DNA of 64,000 nucleotides, taken from the NCBI GenBank assembly GCA_003241695.1, contig QFPN01000009.1, positions 115,455 through 179,454 on the forward strand. Direction: 5' to 3'. The position numbers and the translations under genes are program-made. This DNA is from Ancylobacter novellus. Lineage in GTDB: Bacteria; Pseudomonadota; Alphaproteobacteria; Rhizobiales; Methylopilaceae. This document shows, piece after piece, positions 46,578 to 57,090 of the stretch. The number at the start of each line of letters is the position of its first letter. Within the stretch, counting starts at the first letter, position 1. The notes beneath the pieces were generated by a model. The model was not told where the DNA came from and searched no databases. It saw nothing but the letters and a program-made list of their open reading frames with translations.

Positions 46578-47726
46578 ATGAAATCAATCGGCCACATCTA
46601 TCAGACCCTGTATTCCGAGCTCGCCCAGCGCAGCCTCGACGCCCGGTTCGCAAGCGATTTCCCGGCCGACGGACGGTTCGTGCCCGTAACGGTCAAGGAC
46701 CGCAAATACTGGTACTTCGATCGTCCCGCCGGCGACGGCACCAGTAAGCAGGACCGGAGCTACGTCGGACCGGCCGACGACGAGGAGATCACCAAGCGCG
46801 TCGAGGCGTTTAAGGACTTGAAGGCCGACGTCAGGGAGCGGCGGAAAATCGTCTCGACCCTGATCCGGGAAGCCTATCTGCCGCGCCCCGACAAGACCGC
46901 GGGGGACATCGTGCAGGCGCTTTCCGAGGCCGGTCTGTTCCGTCTGCGGGGCGTGCTCGTCGGAACCGTCGCTTATCAGGCCTATTCCGCCATGCTGGGC
47001 GTCCGGCTCGAGAATACGGCGATGCTCACCGGCGACGCTGATTTCGCCCAGTTTCATTCCATCTCGGCGGCCGTCGGCGATCAGCTTCCGCCGGTCCTTG
47101 ACGTCCTGCGTTCCGTCGACGGGACCTTCCGAGAAGTTCCACACATGAATGACGGGCGACTGTCGACGCAGTTTGTCTCGCGTTCGGGCTACAAAGTTGA
47201 ATTCCTGACCCCGAACCGAGGGTCTGACGACAACGCGGGCGGACCTGCGCCGATGCCGGCCCTTGGGGGCGCGGCGGCCCAGCCGCTGCGCTTCTTGGAC
47301 TTTCTGATCTATCAGCCCGAGCGCGCGGTGCTGCTGCATGGCGCGGGCGTGCCGATCCTCGTTCCCGCCCCGGAACGCTTTGCGATTCACAAGCTCATCG
47401 TCGGATCTCGCCGCCGGACGGACGGCGACGGAATGGCGAAGAGCGCAAAGGATCGCCTCCAGGCTCTGACGCTCATGAACGCCATGATTGAGCTGCGCCA
47501 CAAAGAGGACCTCGCGGACGCGTATATGGAGGCCTGGAACCGCGGACCGGCGTGGCGGGACGCCATCGGCTCGAGCCTGCGAAGCTATGACGACGACGAC
47601 CGCTTCGGCCTGCGGCGGAGCCTTTCCGAAGGCGTTCAGGCGCTTGGAGCCAAACCCGCCGACTACGGACTTTACGATGACGACGACCGCCGCGAAGCGG
47701 CCGCCGACGCAGGCGAGGCGCACTGA
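46578..47726 (+). CDS. GSU2403-family nucleotidyltransferase-fold protein
   Basis: The 382-residue product resembles the GSU2403/NTP_transf_8 group. It has GHIYQTLYSELAQRSLDARF at the N-terminus, LVGTVAYQAYSAMLGVRLE with a following TGDADFAQ (metal-binding D-x-D), and a C-terminal helical part with APERFAIHKLIVGSRRR. Members of this group are predicted nucleotide transferases, and a toxin role is suspected for some. It has its own AT-rich promoter with two operator-like repeats and converges on copA. The C-terminal Asp-rich repeats (YDDDDRF, YDDDDRRE) are unusual. Confidence 0.8.
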   Translation: MKSIGHIYQTLYSELAQRSLDARFASDFPADGRFVPVTVKDRKYWYFDRPAGDGTSKQDRSYVGPADDEEITKRVEAFKDLKADVRERRKIVSTLIREAYLPRPDKTAGDIVQALSEAGLFRLRGVLVGTVAYQAYSAMLGVRLENTAMLTGDADFAQFHSISAAVGDQLPPVLDVLRSVDGTFREVPHMNDGRLSTQFVSRSGYKVEFLTPNRGSDDNAGGPAPMPALGGAAAQPLRFLDFLIYQPERAVLLHGAGVPILVPAPERFAIHKLIVGSRRRTDGDGMAKSAKDRLQALTLMNAMIELRHKEDLADAYMEAWNRGPAWRDAIGSSLRSYDDDDRFGLRRSLSEGVQALGAKPADYGLYDDDDRREAAADAGEAH

Positions 47727-47777
47727 ACGAGGCCGCAGAGGCGTGGGATCTCGGGCTCCCCGGCACGCGCGTCGCTT

Positions 47778-50198
<2,421 letters not shown>

Positions 50199-50212
50199 CG
50201 TCGCCTCTCAAA

Positions 50213-50270
50213 TACCAAGGTGGGGTATATACGAAGTTGATCTTTATACCCTGCAGGGGTACGGTGGCAA
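50213..50270 (-). promoter_or_regulatory. copA promoter with two CsoR-type operators
   Basis: Leftward promoter TTGCCA (50270-50265), 16-bp spacer, TATAAA (50248-50243). The palindrome TACCCTGCAGGGGTA (50247-50261) covers the spacer and -10. A second site TACCAAGGTGGGGTA (50213-50227) lies at the leader, 15 bp before the copA ATG. Both fit the CsoR operator pattern TACCC-N5-GGGTA, as does the site before csoR at 52281-52295. Confidence 0.85.
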
Positions 50271-50294
50271 GCTATCGGATTCGGACCCCGTCAC

Positions 50295-50675
50295 GTGCAC
50301 GCTGTTCCATCTTCACGTCGGATCGAAAGGCGTCGCTCGACAGGCGTCTTCGCCTACCTGATGCGGCTGCTGTTTGTGGCGCTGATGACGATTGGCTTCA
50401 TGGGGCTCCACTCCACCGCCGAAGCCGGGATCGTTCATCACGGCGAGAACGGCGAGTTCGTGTGTGCTTCCCCAAATGACGCGGGATGCCAGGACGAGGC
50501 GAAGTCTGGGGCGAATGATCTCTGCGGCCCTTCGGTTTGCGCAGCGGTTCCGGCGCCGGAGCCCCGAGCGTTCCCACATCTCTCGCTGTCTGATGCACTG
50601 ACCTTTCGATTCTTCGAGACAATCGCTCTCGGCGCCATGATGGATCGCGCGACGCCGCCGCCCCGACGGCTCTGA
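50295..50675 (+). CDS. Small membrane-anchored Cys-rich protein beside copA
   Basis: The 126-residue frame starts at GTG 50295 and has a hydrophobic helix (FAYLMRLLFVALMTIGFMGL). The outer region has four cysteines in two pairs (FVCASPNDAGC and DLCGPSVC) and ends in proline/arginine. It is divergent from copA and shares its CsoR-type operator region, so it should respond to copper. It belongs to the architecture class of small secreted Cys/His proteins seen five times in this window. Function unknown. Confidence 0.6.
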   Translation: MHAVPSSRRIERRRSTGVFAYLMRLLFVALMTIGFMGLHSTAEAGIVHHGENGEFVCASPNDAGCQDEAKSGANDLCGPSVCAAVPAPEPRAFPHLSLSDALTFRFFETIALGAMMDRATPPPRRL

Positions 50676-50792
50676 CCGCCACGTTTCGCGCAGCCGTAAG
50701 GCCTTGGGGGTCGAACGGCGAGGTCATCCTTTATGGGGCGGCGACAGCCATCAAACGCGCTTGCGTTTCGCGCGCCGCCAATGGTTTCAGTC

Positions 50793-51464
50793 ATGATCCA
50801 ATCGTCACGCATCGCGGCGGCGGCGCCGCATCGCGTCAGCTTTATCCCGGACATACTCGAGAGCCACGCGGCCGAGCTTGGCGCGCGCAGGCGCATTCTT
50901 CCGAAAGGCCAGACCGTCGATCTGCCGGACGGCGAATGCTGCGTCCTGATCGTGGTCGCGGGAATGCTGTCGGTCGTCACGCCAACGATCGACGGCAAGG
51001 AGGCGTTTCTGTCGGACGTTCGCCCCGGCGAAATGGTCGGCGAAGCCTTCGCCTTGGGTAACGACAGCGTTCCGCTCGCGGTCACCGCCGTCGAGCAGAC
51101 TGAAGTTTGGGCATTGCGAAAGCCGGCATATCTGCGCGCGCTTTCCGACGTGCCTGAGTTCACGGTCGCGGCGATGGACGCGATGTGCCGGCGACAGTGC
51201 CGAACCAACCTGCGAATGGCCGAAAGCGTGACCATGCATGTGGCCGATCGGCTAGCGGCCGAGCTGATGCGGATGGCGCAATCGAGCGATGACGGCGAGC
51301 ATATCGAACAGCTTCCAACCCATCGGGAACTTGCGGTGAGGATTGCCAGCCATCGCGAGGCCGTGACGAAGGAACTGAGCCGGCTGGAGCGCGTCGGCGC
51401 CATACGGCGCGAGGGTCCGCGGTTGGCTTTGGTGGGGCCGTCCTGGTCGAGGGATGGCCTGTGA
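50793..51464 (+). CDS. Crp/Fnr-family regulator with CX3C motif (copy 2)
   Basis: The 223-residue regulator is paralogous to 37759-38424. It has a nucleotide-binding-like barrel, a dimer helix with Cys132 and Cys136 (AMCRRQCRT) and the recognition helix region THRELAVRIASHREAVTKEL. The CX3C and the helix are the most conserved parts, and the rest has diverged. It sits in the copper island between copA and a divergent pair of tiny secreted-protein genes with a perfect TGTGG-N6-CCACA palindrome. An ATG at 50781 is also possible; no good ribosome site distinguishes them. Confidence 0.82.
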   Translation: MIQSSRIAAAAPHRVSFIPDILESHAAELGARRRILPKGQTVDLPDGECCVLIVVAGMLSVVTPTIDGKEAFLSDVRPGEMVGEAFALGNDSVPLAVTAVEQTEVWALRKPAYLRALSDVPEFTVAAMDAMCRRQCRTNLRMAESVTMHVADRLAAELMRMAQSSDDGEHIEQLPTHRELAVRIASHREAVTKELSRLERVGAIRREGPRLALVGPSWSRDGL

Positions 51465-51520
51465 ATGCGAGGGCCGCGGCCGTGGGGGCTGCCGCGGCCC
51501 TCTTTCTCACAGGATGAAGA

Positions 51521-51775
51521 TCAGTTCTTCACCCAGTGAGAAGCTCCGCCGGGGCTCCTGCCCGGGTCAGGCAGTGCATTCGCTTCGGAAGAAGCGTTGA
51601 CGTGCTCCCAGTTCTTCGTCGGAAGCTTGTTCGGCGGGATGGTTCGCATCACCCAGCGACCATCAGCGTCAGGCGTAGAAAGCCCGGACTGCATCGGGGC
51701 GGTCAAAGGATGCGCGGAGGCGGTCGCGGCCACCGCGCTGGCAAGAATGAGGCCGAAACCAAATGTCCTGAACAT
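51521..51775 (-). CDS. Small secreted protein, unknown function
   Basis: The 84-residue product has a signal peptide (MFRTFGFGLILASAVAATASA) and a hydrophilic mature part containing RWVMRTIPPNKLPTKNWEHV. AAGGAGAGGAAC immediately precedes the ATG at 51775. It is divergent from another tiny secreted-protein gene (51954), and the palindrome at 51845-51862 sits between them. No family was recognised. Co-regulation with the copper system is inferred. Confidence 0.7.
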   Translation of the reverse strand: MFRTFGFGLILASAVAATASAHPLTAPMQSGLSTPDADGRWVMRTIPPNKLPTKNWEHVNASSEANALPDPGRSPGGASHWVKN

Positions 51776-51844
51776 GTTCCTCTCCTTAAGCCGGCGGCGT
51801 TTGCGCCGGTGTTTGGAGAAGATCTGACAGATCACGCCGAAGAC

Positions 51845-51862
51845 ATGTGGCGATCGCCACAT
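51845..51862. promoter_or_regulatory. Perfect palindrome, candidate Crp-family operator
   Basis: ATGTGGCGATCGCCACAT is a perfect 18-bp palindrome of the Crp-like form TGTGG-N6-CCACA. It lies between the divergent genes at 51775 and 51954. It is nearly identical to 61535-61552 and resembles 38795-38810. Confidence 0.7.
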
Positions 51863-51953
51863 CGCGTTTTCTTTTTGGCCGCTACTTTCGCACTGGGCTG
51901 GCGGTCAACGCGGCTCGCGTGACATTCAACAGGTTCAGATCGAAGGAGTTAAC

Positions 51954-52214
51954 GTGTCTTATCTTGATCGCGCCATCGTCGCCGGAATCTTCGCAATCGG
52001 TCTGGCTGCTTCGTCAGCGGCGTTCGCGGAAGACAAAAACGCGACCCAGAACAATGGTCCGGCTCGTGAATCGGCCAGCAGTTCGTCTCATGTCGAGGTT
52101 CCGGCTCCGAAAGCTGGCGCGGTCGGTCAGGGGACAAAGGACGGCCGCCCAGCCGAGAAGGCGGACGACGGCAAGAAGGTCACTCCGACGCAGACCAGCG
52201 GACACGATCACTAA
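51954..52214 (+). CDS. Small secreted protein with His-rich tail
   Basis: The 86-residue product starts at GTG 51954, preceded by AAGGAG. It has a signal peptide (IVAGIFAIGLAASSAAFAED) and a low-complexity mature part that ends SGHDH. It is divergent from 51521-51775 and upstream of csoR. Its short size, signal peptide and terminal His suggest a periplasmic metal-binding peptide, but no homolog was recognised. Confidence 0.65.
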   Translation: MSYLDRAIVAGIFAIGLAASSAAFAEDKNATQNNGPARESASSSSHVEVPAPKAGAVGQGTKDGRPAEKADDGKKVTPTQTSGHDH

Positions 52215-52280
52215 CCGATCTTTGAGCCGGGACGTTTGCGACAGGCCATCGTCCCGGCCCTTCAAAGAGCATTGCATTGA

Positions 52281-52295
52281 TACCCGGACTGGGTA
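52281..52295. promoter_or_regulatory. CsoR-type operator before csoR
   Basis: TACCCGGACTGGGTA is a 5-bp inverted repeat with a 5-nt centre, two bases before the csoR ATG at 52298. It matches the two sites at copA and implies autoregulation. Confidence 0.8.
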
Positions 52296-52297
52296 TT

Positions 52298-52582
52298 ATG
52301 GAAACGATGATGGCGGCTGCTAAATCCTCCTGCGCCAAGCGCCTGAACCGGATCGAAGGTCAGGTTCGTGGCATCGCGCGCATGGTCGAGGAGGACCGCT
52401 ACTGCATTGACGTCGTGACCCAGATCGCGGCGGTCCGCGCCGCGCTCAAAAAGGTCGAAGAGGTTATCCTCCAGGATCATGTGGGTTGCTGCGTCGAGCA
52501 CGCCATCGAAAGCGGCGACAAGGACGAGCAGCGGAAAAAGGTAGCTGAGCTGGTCGACGTGCTCGGAAGGGTGCGGGGATGA
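52298..52582 (+). CDS. csoR: CsoR copper-sensing repressor
   Basis: This 94-residue CsoR/RcnR-family protein starts with the DNA-contact helix KRLNRIEGQVRGIARMVEED. Metal ligands fall at Cys36, His61 and Cys65, the same numbering as the Mycobacterium tuberculosis CsoR Cu(I) site. There is no N-terminal His of the Ni sensor RcnR. It represses until Cu(I) binds. Palindromes at copA and at its own start are the expected targets. The ATG at 52298 is chosen over a TTG at 52277 because the operator would otherwise lie inside the gene. Its stop overlaps the next start by four bases. Confidence 0.92.
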   Translation: METMMAAAKSSCAKRLNRIEGQVRGIARMVEEDRYCIDVVTQIAAVRAALKKVEEVILQDHVGCCVEHAIESGDKDEQRKKVAELVDVLGRVRG

Positions 52583-53007
52583 GCCTGAAGGCGTTTTCCC
52601 GTGTGCTGGCCGGCTTTGCCCTGGCGCTGACGTTCTTCATCGCTTGGACAGCGCCCAGCCAAGCTCACGGCGGCCACGACGCTGCTATGACGTCGCAGTC
52701 GCACCAAGCGTCGGCGGAGGCTGCATCGACCACGACGCACGACCTCGCCGAAGTCGGCGATCGCGCCACAACTTCAGCCAGTGCTTCAGAGCCGGATTGC
52801 GCGGGACACGTTTCCGCGCCGGATGGGTCCACCAAGACCTGCTGCAGCAACACCTGTCATGCCGTCATGTCGACCGAGCTCGGGCTTCCCGTGGCGTTGT
52901 CGATGGCTGTTGCGGTTTTGACCTCAGGGACCGAGCCGTCTGCGCTGCAGGGTCCCTCGATCTTTATCAAGCGCCCTCCCAGACGTCCGTCCGCGTTGGT
53001 CGGCTGA
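52579..53007 (+). CDS. Small secreted Cys/His protein downstream of csoR
   Basis: The 142-residue product has a signal peptide (about 1-29, ending APSQA), a His/Ser-rich stretch starting HGGHDAAM, and a Cys segment (DCAGHVSAP with TCCSNTCHAV). A second hydrophobic stretch near 100-115 and a proline/arginine tail follow. It overlaps csoR by four bases and should be copper-induced. It falls into the class of small secreted Cys/His proteins repeated across the window. Function unknown, metal binding inferred. Confidence 0.65.
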   Translation: MSLKAFSRVLAGFALALTFFIAWTAPSQAHGGHDAAMTSQSHQASAEAASTTTHDLAEVGDRATTSASASEPDCAGHVSAPDGSTKTCCSNTCHAVMSTELGLPVALSMAVAVLTSGTEPSALQGPSIFIKRPPRRPSALVG

Positions 53008-53135
53008 CGTCTTGAGAACGTTTGCGCCCGGATGATCGTCCGGACCTCGTGAACCTTCCCCCAGTCGTCTGATCGACCGCGCTCGCCGGCGCAACCAGCG
53101 CCATCGCGTCCGTTCGTCAGATCTCGGGGTACTTC

Positions 53136-53369
53136 ATGAAGCCGCTCGTCTCGGCCGTTGCAGCGTCGTTCGCTGCGCTTTTGAGCGCCTGCTCGGCGCT
53201 GCCGCCATCACCCGTCGTAGGCCCAGATGCGGCCGACCCATCGGCTCCCGCGCCGCGCAATCGATATGTCTCGGTCACTGCCGGCATGGCCAATTATCGC
53301 CCGGTAGAACCCAAGCCGTGGCTCGAGCAGAACAAGGCCGTCACCTCCAAGCCGATGGAGGGCATGTGA
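53136..53369 (+). CDS. Small lipoprotein before the TolC-like gene
   Basis: The 77-residue protein has a lipoprotein signal with lipobox LLSAC (about residues 15-19) and a proline-rich hydrophilic mature part ending SKPMEGM. It overlaps the TolC-family gene by one base (TGATG), and both are predicted outer-membrane lipoproteins. Such small lipoproteins are found at the head of copper-resistance operons in alphaproteobacteria, where they may help assemble the channel. Function unknown. Confidence 0.65.
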   Translation: MKPLVSAVAASFAALLSACSALPPSPVVGPDAADPSAPAPRNRYVSVTAGMANYRPVEPKPWLEQNKAVTSKPMEGM

Positions 53370-54805
53370 TGAGCTTGCTCCGCTCCCGTTTTGCGCGCGT
53401 GTCCGTAGTGACCGCTTTGTCCGCGACGCTGGGCGCCTGCGCTTCGATCTCCGCCGATCGCGGCATGACGCCGGTCGTCTCGCGCGTTTCTCTCGATCTC
53501 GGCAAGGACACGGCGAAGATTGTGACGCCGGCCGACGCGGCCGCGGTCCAATCCCGCGTCACGAGGTTGCTCGCCAAGCCTTTGACCGCTGACGCCGCCG
53601 TCCAGATCGCGCTCCTGAACAATCGCGGTCTACAGGCGGAGTACAATGCGCTTGGCGTTTCCGAGGCAGAGTATGTGGAGGCGAGCCTCCCCCCGTCGCC
53701 TACGGTTTCGATCGAGCGCGTCACCTATCGGGGCGAACTCGATATCGAGCGCCGGCTGATTGCCGATCTTTTGCAGCTCATCACGCTGCCAAGGCGCGCG
53801 AAGATCGCTGAGACCGAGTTCCGCGCGGCGCAATACAAGACGATCCAGGCGACGTTCCGGACGGCGGTGAAGGCGCGACGCGCGTTCTATCAAGCGGTAG
53901 CTGCGCGCGAGACGGCGGCGTTTCTGGAAACGGCGCGGGCGTCGGCGTCGGCGTCGGCCGAGCTAACCAAGAAGCTCGGTGAGACCGGCGCCACGACCAA
54001 GCTCAATCAGGCCCGTTCGGGAGCCCTCTACGCCGAGGTTGCGACCGAACTCGCGGAAGCGCGCCTTGACGCGGTCAAGGAGCGCGAGGCGCTGACCAGG
54101 GAACTCGGTTTGTGGGGCCGGGACCTCGACTACAAGCTTCCATCCCGGCTTCCCGGTTTTCCCCGACTGAAGACGCAGGGTGACGTTGAGGCCACCGCTC
54201 TTCGTCGTCGCGTTGATCTCATCGGCGATCGGTTTGAGCTCGACGCGCTGGCGCAGAGCTACGGGCTGACTGAGCAGACCCGCGCGATCTCCATGCTCGA
54301 GGTCACCGGCCTCGCCAATCATTCGAAATCGGCGGAGGGCGACAAAGCCAATCCGAAGGGATTCGAGGTCGCGGTTCAGATCCCGATCTTCGATTTCGGG
54401 AAAGCGCGCTCCGCGAAGGCCGAAGAGACCTACATGGGCGCGGTCAACAGACTGCTTGAGAAGGCGGTCAACGCCCGCTCGGAGGCTCGCGAGGCCTATG
54501 CGACCTATCGCGGCCGCTACGACATCGCGAGGGCGTTCCAGACCCGTGTCCTGCCGCTTCGGAAGATCATCACCGACGAGTCGCAGCTCCAGTACAACGG
54601 CATGCTGGTCGACGCCTTCGAGCTTCTGACCAACGCCCGCGAGAACGTCGCCTCGAACGTCGCGGCCATTCGCGCCAAGCGCGATTTCTTCATCGCCGAC
54701 GTCGACTTCCAGGCCGCCCTTATCGGAGGGGGCGGCGCCGAGGAGGCGTCGCCTGAGCCGAAGCTCGCCTCGGCCGCCTCCCCATCCGCCGCATCGCCCC
54801 AGTGA
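53369..54805 (+). CDS. TolC-family outer membrane lipoprotein of the copper operon
   Basis: The 478-residue protein has a lipobox (LGACAS) after a short signal and the TolC-type coiled-coil repeat (ADAAVQIALLNNRGLQAEYN near 75, VQIPIFDFGKARSAKAEETY near 340). It is the outer-membrane part of a copper transport or detoxification system, similar to CopB/CusC-type proteins found next to multicopper oxidases. No RND pump is adjacent, and the cusBA genes at 40-45 kb lack a channel, so it could serve them. It starts at 53369 overlapping the lipoprotein gene; the oxidase follows after 14 nt. Confidence 0.85.
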   Translation: MSLLRSRFARVSVVTALSATLGACASISADRGMTPVVSRVSLDLGKDTAKIVTPADAAAVQSRVTRLLAKPLTADAAVQIALLNNRGLQAEYNALGVSEAEYVEASLPPSPTVSIERVTYRGELDIERRLIADLLQLITLPRRAKIAETEFRAAQYKTIQATFRTAVKARRAFYQAVAARETAAFLETARASASASAELTKKLGETGATTKLNQARSGALYAEVATELAEARLDAVKEREALTRELGLWGRDLDYKLPSRLPGFPRLKTQGDVEATALRRRVDLIGDRFELDALAQSYGLTEQTRAISMLEVTGLANHSKSAEGDKANPKGFEVAVQIPIFDFGKARSAKAEETYMGAVNRLLEKAVNARSEAREAYATYRGRYDIARAFQTRVLPLRKIITDESQLQYNGMLVDAFELLTNARENVASNVAAIRAKRDFFIADVDFQAALIGGGGAEEASPEPKLASAASPSAASPQ

Positions 54806-54819
54806 CCGGGAGAGACATC

Positions 54820-56223
54820 ATGACCGTCTCGCGCAGATCCTTTCTGTCCGCATCCGCAGCGGGCGCCACGTCGCTGGTCGCGGCGGCCGCAGTCTCGGGC
54901 CGCGTTCAGGCCGCTTCGATCCCCGAAGCGGCGACCATGAAGGACGCGGCCATGCAGCCGCCGCTCGTCCCGTCGACGGGCCCCGACTACAACCCGGTCG
55001 TCACGCTGAACGGCTGGACCGCGCCCTGGCGCATGAACGGCGAGTGGAAGGAGTTCCACCTCGTCGCCGAGCCCGTGATCCGCGAGCTCGCCCCGGGCAT
55101 GGTGGCGCATCTGTGGGGCTACAACGGCCAGTCGCCGGGTCCGACCATCGAGGCGGTGGAGGGCGACAAGGTCCGGATCTTCGTCACCAACCGCCTGCCG
55201 GAGCACACGACCGTCCACTGGCACGGGCAGCTCCTACCCTCCGGCATGGACGGCGTCGGCGGACTGACCCAGCCGCACATCAAGCCCGGACAGACCTTCG
55301 TCTACGAGTTCCAGCTCCGGAAGAGCGGGACCTTCATGTACCACCCGCACGCCGACGAGATGGTCCAGATGGCCATGGGCATGATGGGCTTCTTCGTCGT
55401 GCATCCTAAGGACCCGGCGTTCCGGCGTGTCGATCGCGACTTCGTCTTCCTGATGTCGGCCTACGACATCGACCCGGGGACCTACGTGCCCCGCGTCGCG
55501 GAGATGACCGACTTCAACCTCTGGACCTGGAACACCCGCGTGTTCCCGGGCATCGACCCAATCGTTGCCGGCAAGGGCGACAAGGTCAGGATCCGCTTCG
55601 GCAACCTTACCATGACCAACCACCCGATTCACATGCACGGCTACGACTTCAAGGTGTCGTGCACGGACGGCGGCTGGGTGCCGGAGGCGGCGGCGTGGCC
55701 GGAAGTGACGATCGACTGCGCGGTCGGACAGATGCGCGCCTTCGACTTCGTCGCCGATCACCTCGGCGACTGGGCGATCCACTGCCACAAGTCGCACCAC
55801 ACCATGAACGCCATGGGCCATGAGGTCGCGAACTTCATCGGCGTGAACAAGAAGGACATCGCCAAGAAGATCAAGGCGGTCGTGCCTGGCTACATGCCCA
55901 TGGGCAGCGCCGGAATGGCCGACATGGGCGAGATGGAGATGCCGCTCCCCGACAACACGCTGCCGATGATGACGGGCTTCGGTCAGTTCGGCCCGATCGA
56001 GATGGGCGGGATGTTCACCGTGGTGAAGGTCCGCGAGGGGATCGAACGCGGCGACTACAAGGATCCGGGTTGGTTCAAGCATCCCGAAGGTCAGGTCGCC
56101 TTCGAGTGGAAGGGACCGCAGCAGGCCGCGACCAGCCAGCCTCCGGCGAAAGCGATGCCCGGCGACATGGAAATGAACGTCGTGAAGCCGAAGGCCGGCT
56201 CCGGCGGACACGCAAACCACTGA
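54820..56223 (+). CDS. Multicopper oxidase with twin-arginine signal
   Basis: The 467-residue secreted oxidase has the Tat motif SRRSFLSASA. All four copper-binding blocks are present: TTVHWHGQ, TFMYHPHADE, NHPIHMHGYDF and WAIHCHKSHHTMNAM. It is likely to oxidise Cu(I) to the less toxic Cu(II) in the periplasm, as CueO and CopA-type oxidases do. A Met-rich segment (GMADMGEMEMPLPDNTLPMM) near the C-terminus is typical of copper-resistance oxidases. GGGAGAG precedes the ATG at 54820. It shares the operon with a TolC-like protein, a cupredoxin and a CusF-like protein. Confidence 0.92.
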   Translation: MTVSRRSFLSASAAGATSLVAAAAVSGRVQAASIPEAATMKDAAMQPPLVPSTGPDYNPVVTLNGWTAPWRMNGEWKEFHLVAEPVIRELAPGMVAHLWGYNGQSPGPTIEAVEGDKVRIFVTNRLPEHTTVHWHGQLLPSGMDGVGGLTQPHIKPGQTFVYEFQLRKSGTFMYHPHADEMVQMAMGMMGFFVVHPKDPAFRRVDRDFVFLMSAYDIDPGTYVPRVAEMTDFNLWTWNTRVFPGIDPIVAGKGDKVRIRFGNLTMTNHPIHMHGYDFKVSCTDGGWVPEAAAWPEVTIDCAVGQMRAFDFVADHLGDWAIHCHKSHHTMNAMGHEVANFIGVNKKDIAKKIKAVVPGYMPMGSAGMADMGEMEMPLPDNTLPMMTGFGQFGPIEMGGMFTVVKVREGIERGDYKDPGWFKHPEGQVAFEWKGPQQAATSQPPAKAMPGDMEMNVVKPKAGSGGHANH

Positions 56224-56249
56224 TCTCAGGAAAGATTGGAACACTCGAA

Positions 56250-56726
56250 ATGAAACAGATGTTCAAGTTCGCCGTCATTCTGGGCGCGGCGTTGCTTCCG
56301 ACGCTTGCCCTTGCCGACGCCGGCCACGATCACGGCGGATCGCGGGCTTATGGCGAGCCTGGAGATCCCAAAAAGCCCAATCGAACCATCGAGATCGTCA
56401 TGAAGGAAACTGACGACGGCAAGATGATATTCGAGCCGAACTCGGTGTCCGCCAGCAAAGGAGAACAGATCCGGTTCGTTCTGAAGAACGAGGGCCAACT
56501 CGACCACGAGTTCATGCTGGCGACGCGGGCTGAAAACGATAAGCACGCGATCGCGATGCAGAAGGCTCCCGACATGGAGCATGACGATCCGAACGGACGG
56601 CGGATCGCGCCGGGCAAGACCGATGAAATAATCTGGAAATTCTCGAAGTCGGGCGAGTTCAACTTCGCCTGCCTGATCCCGGGCCATCGCGAGTCCGGTA
56701 TGGACGGCTCTGTCGCCGTCAAATGA
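56250..56726 (+). CDS. Periplasmic cupredoxin (copper-binding)
   Basis: The 158-residue product has a signal peptide (about 1-22, ending ALAD). Its plastocyanin/azurin-like domain has type 1 copper ligands visible as His in LDHEFML and Cys-His-Met in ACLIPGHRESGM. An N-terminal HDHGG adds histidines. It probably shuttles or stores copper for the oxidase. It starts 26 nt after the oxidase stop, and the CusF-like gene follows after 23 nt. Confidence 0.9.
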   Translation: MKQMFKFAVILGAALLPTLALADAGHDHGGSRAYGEPGDPKKPNRTIEIVMKETDDGKMIFEPNSVSASKGEQIRFVLKNEGQLDHEFMLATRAENDKHAIAMQKAPDMEHDDPNGRRIAPGKTDEIIWKFSKSGEFNFACLIPGHRESGMDGSVAVK

Positions 56727-56749
56727 CGAAAAACCTCAAGGAGAAGAAC

Positions 56750-57034
56750 ATGAAAGTCATCAAGACCGCCGTGAGCGCCGCCGCCTTCGCGCTGCTGGCC
56801 ACGACCGCTGCTTGGGCTGTGGAAGGGACCGTCAAGAAGATCGACGAGAGCGCCGGCAAGGTCACGCTGGAGCATGGTCCGATCAAGTCTCTCGGCATGG
56901 ATGAGGGGATGACGATGGTCTTTAAGGCCGGAGATCCCGCGATGCTGAAGTCGGTCAAGGTCGGCGACAAGGTCAACTTTGAGGCCGATCGCGTCAACGG
57001 CCAGATCACGGTCACCAAGATCCAGAAGAAATGA
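56750..57034 (+). CDS. cusF: CusF-like periplasmic copper chaperone
   Basis: The 94-residue product has a signal peptide (about 1-23) and the CusF barrel pattern VTLEHGPIKSLGMDEGMTMV. His42, Met54 and Met56 occupy the copper ligand positions of E. coli CusF. The tryptophan that stacks on copper in E. coli CusF is Met50 here. It would carry Cu(I) to an RND pump such as CusBA. CAAGGAG precedes the ATG. Confidence 0.9.
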   Translation: MKVIKTAVSAAAFALLATTAAWAVEGTVKKIDESAGKVTLEHGPIKSLGMDEGMTMVFKAGDPAMLKSVKVGDKVNFEADRVNGQITVTKIQKK

Positions 57035-57090
57035 CTTTTGCGAATGCGATGCGGGCATGCCCGCATCGCATTCAGCGAGAAGGAATTCGT

